From contig JAJQIK010000041.1 in NCBI GenBank assembly GCA_021199255.1, positions 1-55,544 of the forward strand: a DNA stretch of 55,544 nucleotides, given 5' to 3'. The position numbers were made by a program, and so were the translations under genes. This DNA comes from Clostridiales bacterium. GTDB taxonomy: Bacteria; Bacillota; Clostridia; Lachnospirales; Lachnospiraceae. The notes beneath the pieces are model-generated. The model saw only the letters and a program-made list of their open reading frames with translations. It made no database searches and was not told where the DNA came from. Each line of letters opens with the position of its first letter. The first letter of the stretch is position 1. This document shows, one piece after another, positions 27,542 to 36,146 of the stretch.

Positions 27542-27570
27542 AGTATAGCATTTTCATTTTCGCTTGTCAT
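27542..27570 (-). promoter_or_regulatory. Promoter of ftsK
   Basis: On the minus strand ATGACA (27570-27565), a 17-base spacer and TATACT (27547-27542) form a good sigma-A promoter in the gap between tepA and ftsK. Confidence 0.65.
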
Positions 27571-27573
27571 CCT

Positions 27574-28368
27574 TTATTTTGTGCTCCCTTTTCTTTTATC
27601 CACTAGATCATGCAGAGTGCCGATGGCGTCCTTAATACCGCCCACCTGACAGATAATCCCTTCCTCCACCGCCTCCCTGCCGACCAGCACGGTGCCCACG
27701 TCCTTGGTCAACATTCCGGTTTCCATCATCAGCTCCTCCAGCCTGGGCTTGGATATTTTGCAGTGCTCGCATACAAAGCCGGTGATACGGTTCTGAATCT
27801 GTTTAAAATAGTCAAAGGTCTGCTGCACGCCGATCACCATACCGCTTAAGCGAACCGGATGAATGACCATGGTGCCGGTGGGTACAATATAGGAATAATC
27901 CGTGCTGACCGCAATAGGCACTCCGATGGAATGGCTGCCCCCCAGCACAAGGGAAACTGTAGGCTTGCTCAAAGACGCGATCATTTCCGCAATGGCAAGT
28001 CCCGCTTCCACATCGCCGCCCATGGTATTGAGCAGAATCAGTACGCCGTCGATATCCTGACTGTCCTCAATAGCCGCAAGCTGCGGCAATATATGCTCAT
28101 ATTTGGTGGTCTTGGAGGAGCTGCCCAGATTGTCATGTCCCTCTATTTCACCAATGATGGTGACTAAATGTATCTTATGGTGCTCCTTATTTTCATCTAA
28201 CGTAATCTGGCCGGTCTCCTCAATCCGCTCATCTGTATGCTTTTCCTTCTCCCGCTTTTCCTCTTCCTGTTCCTTTTCCCGCTCCTGGCCGGCGTTTGCC
28301 TGCGCCTGCTTTGACTTATTCTTTTCCTGGGCTTTGCCATCTTTTTCTTTATGATTATTATTTCCCAT
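27574..28368 (-). CDS. tepA: TepA-like ClpP-fold protease
   Basis: This 264-residue member of the ClpP/crotonase-type serine protease group is most like TepA (translocation-enhancing protein). The start at 28368 (MGNNNHKEKDG) has a GGAGGA site. The first 80 residues are a highly charged, low-complexity stretch of Lys, Glu and Gln. The protease domain follows, with VLILLNTMGGDVEAGLAIAEMI, the serine-containing LVLGGSHSIGVPIAV and the histidine in GTMVIHPVRLSG. The C terminus has VLVGREAVEEGIICQVGGI. TepA is linked to cleavage of signal peptides or sporulation proteins in bacilli; the substrate here is unknown. It lies just upstream of ftsK. Confidence 0.85.
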   Translation of the reverse strand: MGNNNHKEKDGKAQEKNKSKQAQANAGQEREKEQEEEKREKEKHTDERIEETGQITLDENKEHHKIHLVTIIGEIEGHDNLGSSSKTTKYEHILPQLAAIEDSQDIDGVLILLNTMGGDVEAGLAIAEMIASLSKPTVSLVLGGSHSIGVPIAVSTDYSYIVPTGTMVIHPVRLSGMVIGVQQTFDYFKQIQNRITGFVCEHCKISKPRLEELMMETGMLTKDVGTVLVGREAVEEGIICQVGGIKDAIGTLHDLVDKRKGSTK

Positions 28369-28406
28369 GATATGATGTCCTCCAATCCGTAATATCAACA
28401 GCGCGC

Positions 28407-28439
28407 AAAAAAAAGGAATCACCTGTTTCCTGTGATTCC
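28407..28439 (-). terminator. Terminator between the polytopic membrane protein gene and tepA
   Basis: Arms GGAATCAC (28415-28422) and GTGATTCC (28432-28439) form 8 perfect pairs around a 9-base loop. On the minus strand a run of eight T follows (28414-28407). It ends only 38 bases before the tepA ATG. Confidence 0.88.
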
Positions 28440-28479
28440 CTTCTAGTTTGCGTGATCCTTTGACGAATTATACATCAAA

Positions 28480-29976
28480 TTACGAAATATCAAAATCATC
28501 TCTTTCATCGACTTCGATATCATATTTCATATCCTCGTCCGCCACCGGATATTGATAATCCATTTCCTTTTTGACATGCTTCCTGGGAAGCGGCAGCGGA
28601 TTCTCTATGTAACGAGTGTTTTGCTCCGCAGAAGCGTTAATCTCTTCGATTTTGGCCTGCACGACCTTCGCCTGCCCGCCAAAGATGCAGTTTTGCAGCC
28701 CCAGTCCCGCCAGCGCGCTCCATTGAAACAGCGGAAGCATCGTATAGGGCAGGATTCCCCCTAACGCCATGGGCGTAGGCGCGGTAAGCACGGCTGCCAG
28801 AAGCCAAAGCGTATAGTTCTGCTCCTTATGGTTCCTGAAAAATTCAAAAACCAGAAAGGACGCCGCCGTTATCATCAGCGTTACAGCCACAAATTCCGGC
28901 ATAATCCGGTCTCTGTTGCCAAAAAGGCCAAAGCTGCTCTTCTGCCGATACAATTCCAGCCAGTCGGAAGCTGCGCGGGCAAAACCCGTTTCCCCATACA
29001 GCGCCGCAATACTGAACATAACGCACAGTCCTCCCGCGCCGGAAACCAGCGCCGCAAGAAAGGCTCCGGCACTGACCTTGCCCGTATGATTCACCGGTTC
29101 CCCGGCCAGGTGCGCTTTTTGGCCGGTAAACAGACCGATCAAAAACACGAATAGTACAATCAGCCGCAGATCCAGATATACCAGAATACCTGTCACAACG
29201 CCGATTAATACCGCGCCGCAGATTGTCATAGGCCTGCTAAAGCGATTGCCGCAATAATCCTTATTATATTGAAGAATCAGCAGCAGTCCCGCAAGATAGA
29301 GCATAAACACAAAATTGTCAGGCGCAATCCTGTACATTTCATTCAGATAAATCTGAGAAAAGGACAGATACGCCAGAACAATACACGCCGGCAGCTTTCC
29401 CGCCGCCTTCCTGACCGCCAGATAGCCTAAAATCATGGAAATAATCTGTATCACAGCCTCAAGCAGCACTGCGGACATCAGTTTATTTCCCAAAAAAGAA
29501 CAGACCGCGGACACACACAGAACATACAAATAGCCCGCGCCATGCGCAAGCGGCTCCAACTGCCCTCCCGTCCTGACCAGCGCCATATCATAGTAGGACG
29601 CATAGGGCGTCTGCACAATGTCCCGGATAGCGGCGGGCGCCGTATCCGTTAACGCATAATAGGTATCGGTATACAGCACGGCGAAAATCCGGCGCAGCAG
29701 TCCGAACACCATACAAAACGCAACCGCAAAGGCTTCCAGCATTTGCGCCGTGTGCCGGGACAGCGTATATTTTGTCCTGAGATACGAGGCTGTCTCCCGA
29801 ATCCCCCAGTAAACGCCCACCGCAACCGGAAAAATAAGAAAAACGCCGATTCCGGCCGCCGGTACGGCAATCGATTCCAAATACAGGTAATATCCCATAA
29901 ACGCAAGCAGCATCACGCAAAGCCCCGCATATACTGCCCACACTACATAGCTAAACCATGTTTTTCGATAAGTCAT
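28480..29976 (-). CDS. Polytopic membrane protein, possibly glycosyltransferase-like
   Basis: This protein of about 498 residues has 10-12 membrane helices. A large loop after the third helix holds a pattern common to ArnT/PMT-type glycosyltransferases and their relatives (RIFAVLYTDTYYALTDTAPAAIRDIVQTPYASYYDMALVR). The C-terminal 60 residues are cytoplasmic, charged and without a known domain (PLPRKHVKKEMDYQYPVADEDMKYDIEVDE). I do not recognise a precise family, and no catalytic Asp pair can be assigned with certainty. The start at 29976 is preferred to 29988 because GAGGAG precedes it. It is followed by a strong terminator, so it ends its unit. Confidence 0.7.
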   Translation of the reverse strand: MTYRKTWFSYVVWAVYAGLCVMLLAFMGYYLYLESIAVPAAGIGVFLIFPVAVGVYWGIRETASYLRTKYTLSRHTAQMLEAFAVAFCMVFGLLRRIFAVLYTDTYYALTDTAPAAIRDIVQTPYASYYDMALVRTGGQLEPLAHGAGYLYVLCVSAVCSFLGNKLMSAVLLEAVIQIISMILGYLAVRKAAGKLPACIVLAYLSFSQIYLNEMYRIAPDNFVFMLYLAGLLLILQYNKDYCGNRFSRPMTICGAVLIGVVTGILVYLDLRLIVLFVFLIGLFTGQKAHLAGEPVNHTGKVSAGAFLAALVSGAGGLCVMFSIAALYGETGFARAASDWLELYRQKSSFGLFGNRDRIMPEFVAVTLMITAASFLVFEFFRNHKEQNYTLWLLAAVLTAPTPMALGGILPYTMLPLFQWSALAGLGLQNCIFGGQAKVVQAKIEEINASAEQNTRYIENPLPLPRKHVKKEMDYQYPVADEDMKYDIEVDERDDFDIS

Positions 29977-30036
29977 GTCGCTCCTCATTCCTGCATACTG
30001 ACGCCTGCTTCCTCCGTCTGGCGGAAACCGGAGCCT

Positions 30037-31323
30037 TTAATCCACAGCGGATAATGCCTGCTGCAAATCCGCTATAATATCATCTACATGCTCGATGCCC
30101 ACGGAAAGCCTGATCAGATCCGGCGCTACCCCGGCTTCCTTAAGCTGTTCGTCGTTCATCTGCCTGTGGGTATGGCTGGCCGGATGGAGCACACTGGTTC
30201 TTGCGTCCGCCACATGGGTTACGATAGAGGTAAGCTCCAGGCCGTCCATCATTTTGGCAGCAGCCTGCCGTCCTCCCTTCAGGCCAAAGGAAATCACGCC
30301 GCAGGTACCGTTCGGCATATATTTCTGAGCCAGTTCATAATACCGATTGCCCTTAAGCCCCGGATAATTCACCCACGCCACTTTTTCATGGCCTTCCAAA
30401 AACTCCGCCACCCTGCCGGCATTGTAGCAGTGCCTTTCCATGCGCAGATGCAGCGTCTCCAGACCCACGTTCAGAAGAAATGCGTTCTGGGGCGACTGGA
30501 TAGAACCTAAGTCCCTCATTAGCTGGCTGGTGGCTTTCGTAATATAAGCCGCCTTGCCGAACTTCTCCGTATAGGTAATCCCATGGTAGGATTCGTCCGG
30601 CGTACACAGGCCGGGAAATTTATCCGGGTACGCGCTCCAGTCAAAATGACCGGAATCCACAATACATCCGCCCACAGCCATGGCATGGCCGTCCATATAC
30701 TTGGTGGTAGAATGGGTGACGATATCCGCCCCCCACCGGAAAGGATTGCAGTTAATCGGCGTAGCAAAGGTATTATCTACAATCAGCGGTACCTGATGCT
30801 CATGCGCCAGCTTCGCAAATTTTTCAATATCCAGTACAACCAGAGCCGGATTGGCAATGGTTTCCGCAAACACACACTTGGTATTAGGCTGAAAGGCTTT
30901 CCCAATCTCTTCCGCAGAAGCGTCTGGGTCCACTACCGTGCACTCAATCCCCATTTTCTTCATGGTGCAGGTCAGCAAATTAAAGGTGCCGCCATACACT
31001 GTGGCTGACATGACCACATGGTCGCCCGCCTCGCAGATATTAAATACAGCATAATAGGTAGCTGCCTGCCCGGAGGAGGTAAGCATTGCCGCCACGCCGC
31101 CCTCCAGCTCACAAATCTTGGCGGCCACATAGTCATTGGTGGGATTCTGTAACCTGGTATAGAAATAACCGCTCTCCTCCAGATCAAACAGCCTTCCCAT
31201 CTGCTCGGAAGACTCATATTTAAAGGTGGTGCTTTGATAAATCGGCAGCACGCGGGGTTCCCCGTTCTTCGGCTTCCAGCCTGACTGTATACATATGGTT
31301 TCTTTCTGATACTGCTTGCTCAT
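30037..31323 (-). CDS. metY: O-acetylhomoserine sulfhydrylase (aminocarboxypropyltransferase)
   Basis: This PLP enzyme joins O-acetylhomoserine with sulfide to make homocysteine (direct sulfhydrylation) for methionine synthesis. The start at 31323 has GGAGG 8 bases upstream. The 428 residues fit the MetY/CysD group: YFYTRLQNPTNDYVAAKICELEGG near 53, SSGQAATYYAVFNI near 83, the PLP region VDNTFATPI and the PLP lysine K208 in HSTTKYMDGHAMAVGG. The C terminus has SVGIEHVDDIIADLQQAL. The length favours MetY over MetB or MetC. No SAM riboswitch or T-box was seen upstream; the gene begins 17 bases after the CFI-box protein gene. Confidence 0.93.
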   Translation of the reverse strand: MSKQYQKETICIQSGWKPKNGEPRVLPIYQSTTFKYESSEQMGRLFDLEESGYFYTRLQNPTNDYVAAKICELEGGVAAMLTSSGQAATYYAVFNICEAGDHVVMSATVYGGTFNLLTCTMKKMGIECTVVDPDASAEEIGKAFQPNTKCVFAETIANPALVVLDIEKFAKLAHEHQVPLIVDNTFATPINCNPFRWGADIVTHSTTKYMDGHAMAVGGCIVDSGHFDWSAYPDKFPGLCTPDESYHGITYTEKFGKAAYITKATSQLMRDLGSIQSPQNAFLLNVGLETLHLRMERHCYNAGRVAEFLEGHEKVAWVNYPGLKGNRYYELAQKYMPNGTCGVISFGLKGGRQAAAKMMDGLELTSIVTHVADARTSVLHPASHTHRQMNDEQLKEAGVAPDLIRLSVGIEHVDDIIADLQQALSAVD

Positions 31324-31340
31324 CCCTTGATCCTCCGCCA

Positions 31341-32141
31341 TTAATTTTTATGCTGATTCGTAATCAGATATTCTTCTCTTAATTCTTCCATCATGGTTTC
31401 ATATACTTCCCTGCACTGTTCGTTCCGGCGTTGTTCCGCCAGCTCCACGCATTTCTTAAGATACCGCTCCCACAGATACAGATATTTGTCCTCCGGCGAC
31501 GCCTCCTTCGCAATCCTCTTTACAATCGTAGGCGCGATGTCATAATACGCATGAACCAATGCGGCTCCATCTTCCAGGCTTAACAGATATTGATCCCGAT
31601 ACTGCTTCATAATCATCACTTCCCTGCAATCCTGCGGTTTCTGTAAGCCCTGGCATACGGCTGTGGTCACAAAACACAGCTTCTGCTTAAAACCCTCCCT
31701 GATGGACTCGTAATCCGACGTCTGGATATGGTTCTTAAAGCTGACCGCCCATCTGCCGCAAATGGCATCTGTCAGCTTCCTCATATCCTCTTCCCTGCCG
31801 CCGCATCTTCTCTGATATGCCACGATTGCCGGAAGAAAATAGGATACCATATAAAGGTTCAGGGTAAGCTGCAGCTTCTCTCTTCCTGTTCTGTTCTTCG
31901 CCCCGGCAAGAAGCTCCTCCGCTTTCAGCGCTATGTAATCCGCCACACAGGCTCTTTCCCGTTCCATCTCTTCCGGGGAAAGCCCGCTGTCCCCAATCGC
32001 GTTCAACTGATTCCACACAGCCGCGTTGTCCTCTAAATGCTTCTGAAAGGATTCTTCATAGGTATCTCTCTTAAATTCGGCAATTCTGAGATCAGCCTGC
32101 TCTAACAAGGCCGATATCTGATCAAGTGCTGTCTTATCCAT
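31341..32141 (-). CDS. Cytoplasmic protein with a CFI-box-like C-terminal domain
   Basis: The 266 residues have no signal peptide or membrane helix. Residues about 1-150 are helical and unrecognised. Residues about 162-220 resemble the CFI-box domain: CFVTTAVCQGLQKPQDCREV, then KQYRDQYLLSLEDG and HAYYDIAPTIVKRI. In the classical box the start is CFIATAAYG and the later part is LREFRDRYL then FYYRYSPPIA. The domain is found in many bacterial proteins without an assigned activity. A GGGAGA site precedes the ATG. It lies between yebC (20 bases) and metY (17 bases), so it is likely cotranscribed with metY. Function unknown. Confidence 0.72.
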   Translation of the reverse strand: MDKTALDQISALLEQADLRIAEFKRDTYEESFQKHLEDNAAVWNQLNAIGDSGLSPEEMERERACVADYIALKAEELLAGAKNRTGREKLQLTLNLYMVSYFLPAIVAYQRRCGGREEDMRKLTDAICGRWAVSFKNHIQTSDYESIREGFKQKLCFVTTAVCQGLQKPQDCREVMIMKQYRDQYLLSLEDGAALVHAYYDIAPTIVKRIAKEASPEDKYLYLWERYLKKCVELAEQRRNEQCREVYETMMEELREEYLITNQHKN

Positions 32142-32161
32142 CGATATCTCCCGCTTTTTCT

Positions 32162-32893
32162 CTATTGCTCGTCCCAGTTGTGGTATACCGCCTGTACGTC
32201 ATCATCTTCCTCCAGAAGATCCAGCGTTCTCTGAAGATTTTTAACGGCAGTCTCGTCCGTAAGCGCCACCCAGTTCTGGGGAATCATCGTAACCTCAGAG
32301 GAAATCGGCATAATCCCCGCTTTCTTCAAAGCTTCGTCTACCGCGCTCCACTGGTCGGGAGCCGTATAGACCTCAAAGCTGTCCTCTTCCTCCTGAAAAT
32401 CTTCCGCGCCCGCGTCTAAGGCAGTCATCATCAGATCGTCCGCGTCCATCTCGCACTCTTCTTTATCCACTATGATAAGACCCTTTTCATCAAACATAAA
32501 GGATACGCAGCCCTGGGTGCCAATGCTTCCCTGTCCCTTGGTAAAGGCGCTTCTTACGTTAGCCGCAGTCCTGTTGATGTTGTCCGTCAGGGCGTTGACA
32601 ATGATGGCGATGCCGCCTGGGCCATAGCCCTCATAAGTGACGTATTTATAATTGACGCTGCCGCCCTCCCCGGCCGCTTTCTTAATTCCTCTTTCTATGG
32701 TATCGTTGGGCATATTATTGGCCTTTGCCTTCGCAATCACCTGCGCCAGCTTAAAGTTATTGGCAGGATCCGGGCCGCCGTCCTTAACCGCCACGGCAAT
32801 TTCTCTTCCGATAATCGTAAAAATCTTCCCCTTGGCCGCGTCGTTTTTCTCTTTCTTGTGCTTAATATTCGCGAATTTAGAATGTCCTGACAT
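32162..32893 (-). CDS. yebC: YebC/PmpR family regulator or translation factor
   Basis: This 243-residue protein is of the YebC family, known as transcriptional regulators in some bacteria and, more recently, as factors that relieve ribosome stalling. Family landmarks are the start MSGHSKFANIKHKKEKNDAAKG, the segment NNMPNDTIERGIKKA and YEGYGPGGIAIIVNALTDN. The end is VQAVYHNWDE. An AAAGGAG site precedes the ATG. It has a plausible promoter at 32931-32959 and is followed by the CFI-box protein gene. Confidence 0.95.
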   Translation of the reverse strand: MSGHSKFANIKHKKEKNDAAKGKIFTIIGREIAVAVKDGGPDPANNFKLAQVIAKAKANNMPNDTIERGIKKAAGEGGSVNYKYVTYEGYGPGGIAIIVNALTDNINRTAANVRSAFTKGQGSIGTQGCVSFMFDEKGLIIVDKEECEMDADDLMMTALDAGAEDFQEEEDSFEVYTAPDQWSAVDEALKKAGIMPISSEVTMIPQNWVALTDETAVKNLQRTLDLLEEDDDVQAVYHNWDEQ

Positions 32894-32930
32894 GATTTTT
32901 GTCTCCTTTGTTCCTTTTATCTAAATATAT

Positions 32931-32959
32931 ATATTATCATTTTTGAAGTTCTTCTTCAA
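32931..32959 (-). promoter_or_regulatory. Possible promoter of yebC
   Basis: On the minus strand TTGAAG (32959-32954), a 17-base spacer and TAATAT (32936-32931), with a TG two bases ahead of the -10, lie across the end of the upstream gene. Confidence 0.5.
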
Positions 32960-34361
32960 CTGCATTTCCATTCTTTTGCGTATCCTGCCTCTGTTCCGGA
33001 ATTTTGGTGGCCGCCACGCTCTGAATCATTCTGTCCCGGACCTCCAGAATCCGGAACTGATACCCCTGGTACTCAAATTCAAATTCCTCGCCTTCCTCCG
33101 GGATATGCTCCAGTCTGGAAATCACGAAGCCGTTAACCGTATCGAAGGGTTCCTCCTCAAAATGAACCGCAAGCTTTTTCTCCAGTTCCTCAAGGGGCAT
33201 CATTCCCTGAATCACATACTGATCCAAACCGCTTTCCCTGATATAAGTGGATTCCTCATCATATTCATCCTGAATATTCCCCACGATCTCCTCCAGAATA
33301 TCCTCCAGCGCCACCAGCCCCGCCGTCTGCCCATACTCGTCGATCACGATAACCATTTGGAGCTTCTCCGCCTGCATGACCTTGAGCAGATCGTCAATCT
33401 TACGTTTTTCCGTAATAAATACGGGTTCTCTCAGGAGTCCCTTGATCTTGCCAATGGGTCTGTTCTTCATTCTCTCGTTCATCTGCATACGCATAACGTC
33501 CTTCAGATGCAGAATCCCCACAATATGATCGATGGTCGTATCATAAACCGGGAACCTGCTGTTATGCGCGTCCACAATAAAAGCCGCCGCTTCCTGAAGG
33601 GTCATGGTGCAGTCGATGGCCACCAGATTATTGCGGTTGATCATAATATCCTTGGCTTCCTTGTCGCCATACTCAAAAATATTGCTGATCATCTCCGCTT
33701 CGCTGGCCTCCAGAATACCCTGTTCATGTCCCACATTGACCATGGAAAGGATTTCCTCTTCCGTCACGTCCTCCTGATCCTCCGCGCTGCGGATACCAAG
33801 CAGATACAAAACAGCCTTGGCCGTAAAGTAGATCAGTCCCGTAAAAGGAGAAACCAGCCGCACATAAACATAAACGGGGCTGACCAGACAGGCAATCCAT
33901 TGATCCGGATATTTGGCCGCGGCCTTTTTGGGAACCAGCACGCCGAAGGTCATCACTATGTATAACAAAAACATTGTTACGATCACAGCCGTCGCCGCCA
34001 CAATCAGCCTGATATGCCAGTTGCGCAGCGCCGCAATGTAATTTACCGCCAGCCGGTACGTCACATAGCCGAAATAGCTGTTAACGCGGTATAGGATCAG
34101 CGCGCCTAATATGAGATTGATGGTAATCACGCCAAGCTGTATGGCATTGGCATACCGGGCATGATGTTCCAGCATATAATTCAGCCGTTCCCGCTTTCTT
34201 TTCTGCTTTCCGGTCTCTTCCTTTTCCTCCCAGTCGCTCTCCTCTGCTTCCGTGATTTTCCGGTTCTGCATGGCGGAACTAAAGCCATAGAAAACCATCT
34301 CCAGAATCAGCAACACAATAAATCCGGCTATACTGCCGCTATTCGCACCGCCGTCGTCCAT
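32937..34361 (-). CDS. CNNM/CorC family membrane protein (hemolysin-type, CBS domains)
   Basis: This 474-residue membrane protein is of the CNNM/HlyC-CorC family, linked to magnesium or other divalent cation efflux. The start at 34361 (MDDGGANSG) has AAGGAAG upstream. It has an N-terminal helix and a charged loop (DWEEKEETGKQKRKRE). A DUF21 membrane region follows, then two CBS domains (KDIMINRNNLVAID near 235, and INREPV-type VFITEKRKIDDLLKVMQ later). The C-terminal CorC_HlyC domain (DQYVIQGMMPLEELEKKL, FDTVNGFVISRLEHIPEEGEEFEF) closes it. It has its own strong promoter and is not cotranscribed with mazF by necessity. Confidence 0.9.
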   Translation of the reverse strand: MDDGGANSGSIAGFIVLLILEMVFYGFSSAMQNRKITEAEESDWEEKEETGKQKRKRERLNYMLEHHARYANAIQLGVITINLILGALILYRVNSYFGYVTYRLAVNYIAALRNWHIRLIVAATAVIVTMFLLYIVMTFGVLVPKKAAAKYPDQWIACLVSPVYVYVRLVSPFTGLIYFTAKAVLYLLGIRSAEDQEDVTEEEILSMVNVGHEQGILEASEAEMISNIFEYGDKEAKDIMINRNNLVAIDCTMTLQEAAAFIVDAHNSRFPVYDTTIDHIVGILHLKDVMRMQMNERMKNRPIGKIKGLLREPVFITEKRKIDDLLKVMQAEKLQMVIVIDEYGQTAGLVALEDILEEIVGNIQDEYDEESTYIRESGLDQYVIQGMMPLEELEKKLAVHFEEEPFDTVNGFVISRLEHIPEEGEEFEFEYQGYQFRILEVRDRMIQSVAATKIPEQRQDTQKNGNAVEEELQK

Positions 34362-34413
34362 ATCGATTGTTCTTCCTTTCCTCTTGTAGTTAAATGAATC
34401 GTAAATTAAAGCC

Positions 34414-34442
34414 ATCATATCAAGGAATAGAATACGTGTCAA
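34414..34442 (-). promoter_or_regulatory. Promoter of the CNNM/CorC gene
   Basis: On the minus strand TTGACA (34442-34437), a 17-base spacer and TATGAT (34419-34414) form a strong sigma-A promoter 53 bases before the ATG at 34361. Confidence 0.78.
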
Positions 34443-34454
34443 ATCCCGCCCGCT

Positions 34455-34796
34455 TTATGTATGAAGTTCCAGGCTGACCATTAATCCTTCGTTTACCGCT
34501 TGCATAATATCCTGATCCAAATGGCAGATTCTATCCTTTAATCTTTTCTTGTCGATCGTCCGAAGCTGCTCCAGCAAAATGACTGAGTCCTTGACCATGT
34601 CATATTTTCCCGCGTTTAATTCGATATGGGTAGGCAGCTTCGCCTTGTTCATTTTAGAAGTAATTGCCGCGCAGATCACCGTAGGGCTGTGTTTATTGCC
34701 TACGTCGTTCTGTATAATCAATACCGGTCTGACGCCGCCCTGTTCTGAACCGACCACCGGCCTTAAATCAGCATAATAGATATCTCCTCTTCTCAT
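34455..34796 (-). CDS. mazF: MazF/EndoA-type mRNA interferase, no antitoxin gene adjacent
   Basis: This 113-residue endoribonuclease of the MazF/PemK/NdoA family cleaves mRNA at short specific sequences. Family motifs are intact: [40 protein letters not shown] and AAITSKM. The closing [17 protein letters not shown] is also present. The ATG at 34796 is chosen because GAAGGAAG lies about 9 bases before it; a GTG two codons earlier is possible. In Bacillus the order is alr - ndoAI - ndoA; here alr is upstream but the 168-base gap has no reading frame that could be the antitoxin. Its leader folds into a strong hairpin at 34831-34858. Confidence 0.92.
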   Translation of the reverse strand: MRRGDIYYADLRPVVGSEQGGVRPVLIIQNDVGNKHSPTVICAAITSKMNKAKLPTHIELNAGKYDMVKDSVILLEQLRTIDKKRLKDRICHLDQDIMQAVNEGLMVSLELHT

Positions 34797-34830
34797 TACC
34801 ACACACTTCCTTCAATCATTCTAGCAAGCT

Positions 34831-34858
34831 GACAGGTTCGCGGCCAGACCGCCCTGTC
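34831..34858 (-). promoter_or_regulatory. Stem-loop in the mazF leader
   Basis: GACAGG (34831-34836) pairs with CCTGTC (34853-34858), and inside it GCGG (34840-34843) pairs with CCGC (34849-34852) around a 5-base loop. No T run follows, so it is not a plain terminator. It lies 35 bases before the mazF ATG. Confidence 0.5.
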
Positions 34859-34964
34859 GGCTTCCAGCAATAGTATTGCCATTTTCTCCAAGGGTATACA
34901 TGATAATTGATTCCATCAAACAATCTATTGTGAGGGATACGGCAGACGGCTCGGCGTAAACACA

Positions 34965-36146
34965 TCAGCGGTAGTCCTGGTAATAATCCTTTACGGACAC
35001 GATCTTTCCCTGTCTGGTAAAGACCCGCGGGATTCTTTTCCCCAGATCGCAGGCCAGCTCATAATTGAATCTGCCGGACAGTTCCCCCAGCGCTTCCATG
35101 GTGATTGCTTCCGCACCGTCCCCGCCGATCAGCGTTACCTCGTCGCCCTGCCTGGCGTCCGGAATATTTTCCAGGCTGACCATAAACTGATCCATGCAGA
35201 CTCTGCCTATAATGGGGGCCTTTCTTCCCCGGAGCAGGACATAGCCCTTATTAGAAAGCCCTCTGGGGTATCCGTCCCCATATCCCACCGGGATCGTTGC
35301 CACACGCAGCTTTTGGGAGGTCACATAAGTACCGCCGTAGCTGACGGCCACATTCGCTTCCACATCCTTGATATAAACAATATGGCTTTTCAGAGACAAT
35401 ACGGGGCGGAGCAGGATCCGCTCCCTGGATACCTCCGCGGAGGGCCACAGGCCATAGAGGGTAATACCGGCTCTGACCAAATCCATATTCGCCTCCGGCA
35501 GTTCTATAATCCCCGCGCTGTTGGAACAATGCTTCACCGGTATCCGGACTTTCAAGCGTTCCTCCGCCTGCCTGATAAAATCCTGCATCCGCGCAAGCTG
35601 CTCTCTGGCGGAGGTTTTATCCGCCTCATCCGCCCTCGCGAAATGAGTAAATATTCCTTCTACTTCAATCCCTTGCGTGCCAAACGCTTTCTGCACAAAC
35701 GCAAGCCCGCTCTCATCGGGTCTGATTCCCACTCTGGTCATGCCGGTATCTACCTTGATATGCACCCTGGCGCTTTTATGGAGCTTTTCCGCGCAGGCGG
35801 CAAGCTCATCGAGGGTATCCTCTCTGAACACGGCGGGTCTGATATCCTGTAAAATCAAATCCTCATAACAATAAGGGAAGGTATACCCCAAGACCAGAAT
35901 CGGCTTGCGCAGCCCGGCATGGCGCAGAATAAGCGCTTCCTCCGCGGTAGCTACCGCATAGCCAAACACATAGGGAAGCTGCTCCAGCTCCCGCCCGATG
36001 GGAACCGCCCCATGCCCGTATCCATCGGTCTTAATAACGCCCATCATCTGGGTTCCCGGCCTCAGATGAGCATGCATCTGTTCCATATTATAATGGACGG
36101 CGTCCAAATCAATCCTCGCGTAAACCCTCTGGTAGTTCTCTAACAT
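34965..36146 (-). CDS. alr: Alanine racemase
   Basis: This PLP enzyme interconverts L- and D-alanine for peptidoglycan. The 393 residues contain the PLP lysine K39 in GVIKTDGYGHGAV, the conserved KVDTGMTRVGIRPDE near 132 and the second catalytic region SYGGTYVTSQKLRVATIPVGYGDGYPRG. The substrate-binding GRVCMDQFMVSL follows. The ATG has an AGGAG site inside the end of nnr, and the genes overlap by 7 bases, so translation is coupled. mazF follows, as in many Firmicutes. Confidence 0.97.
   Translation of the reverse strand: MLENYQRVYARIDLDAVHYNMEQMHAHLRPGTQMMGVIKTDGYGHGAVPIGRELEQLPYVFGYAVATAEEALILRHAGLRKPILVLGYTFPYCYEDLILQDIRPAVFREDTLDELAACAEKLHKSARVHIKVDTGMTRVGIRPDESGLAFVQKAFGTQGIEVEGIFTHFARADEADKTSAREQLARMQDFIRQAEERLKVRIPVKHCSNSAGIIELPEANMDLVRAGITLYGLWPSAEVSRERILLRPVLSLKSHIVYIKDVEANVAVSYGGTYVTSQKLRVATIPVGYGDGYPRGLSNKGYVLLRGRKAPIIGRVCMDQFMVSLENIPDARQGDEVTLIGGDGAEAITMEALGELSGRFNYELACDLGKRIPRVFTRQGKIVSVKDYYQDYR

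Noticed and set aside
31324-31340. Possible SAM riboswitch or T-box before metY
   Set aside because: The gap to the upstream gene is 17 bases, far too short for either.
32943-33965. Plus-strand open frame of 340 codons
   Set aside because: It is the mirror of the CNNM/CorC gene, which has clear CBS and CorC domains; codon pattern favours the minus strand.
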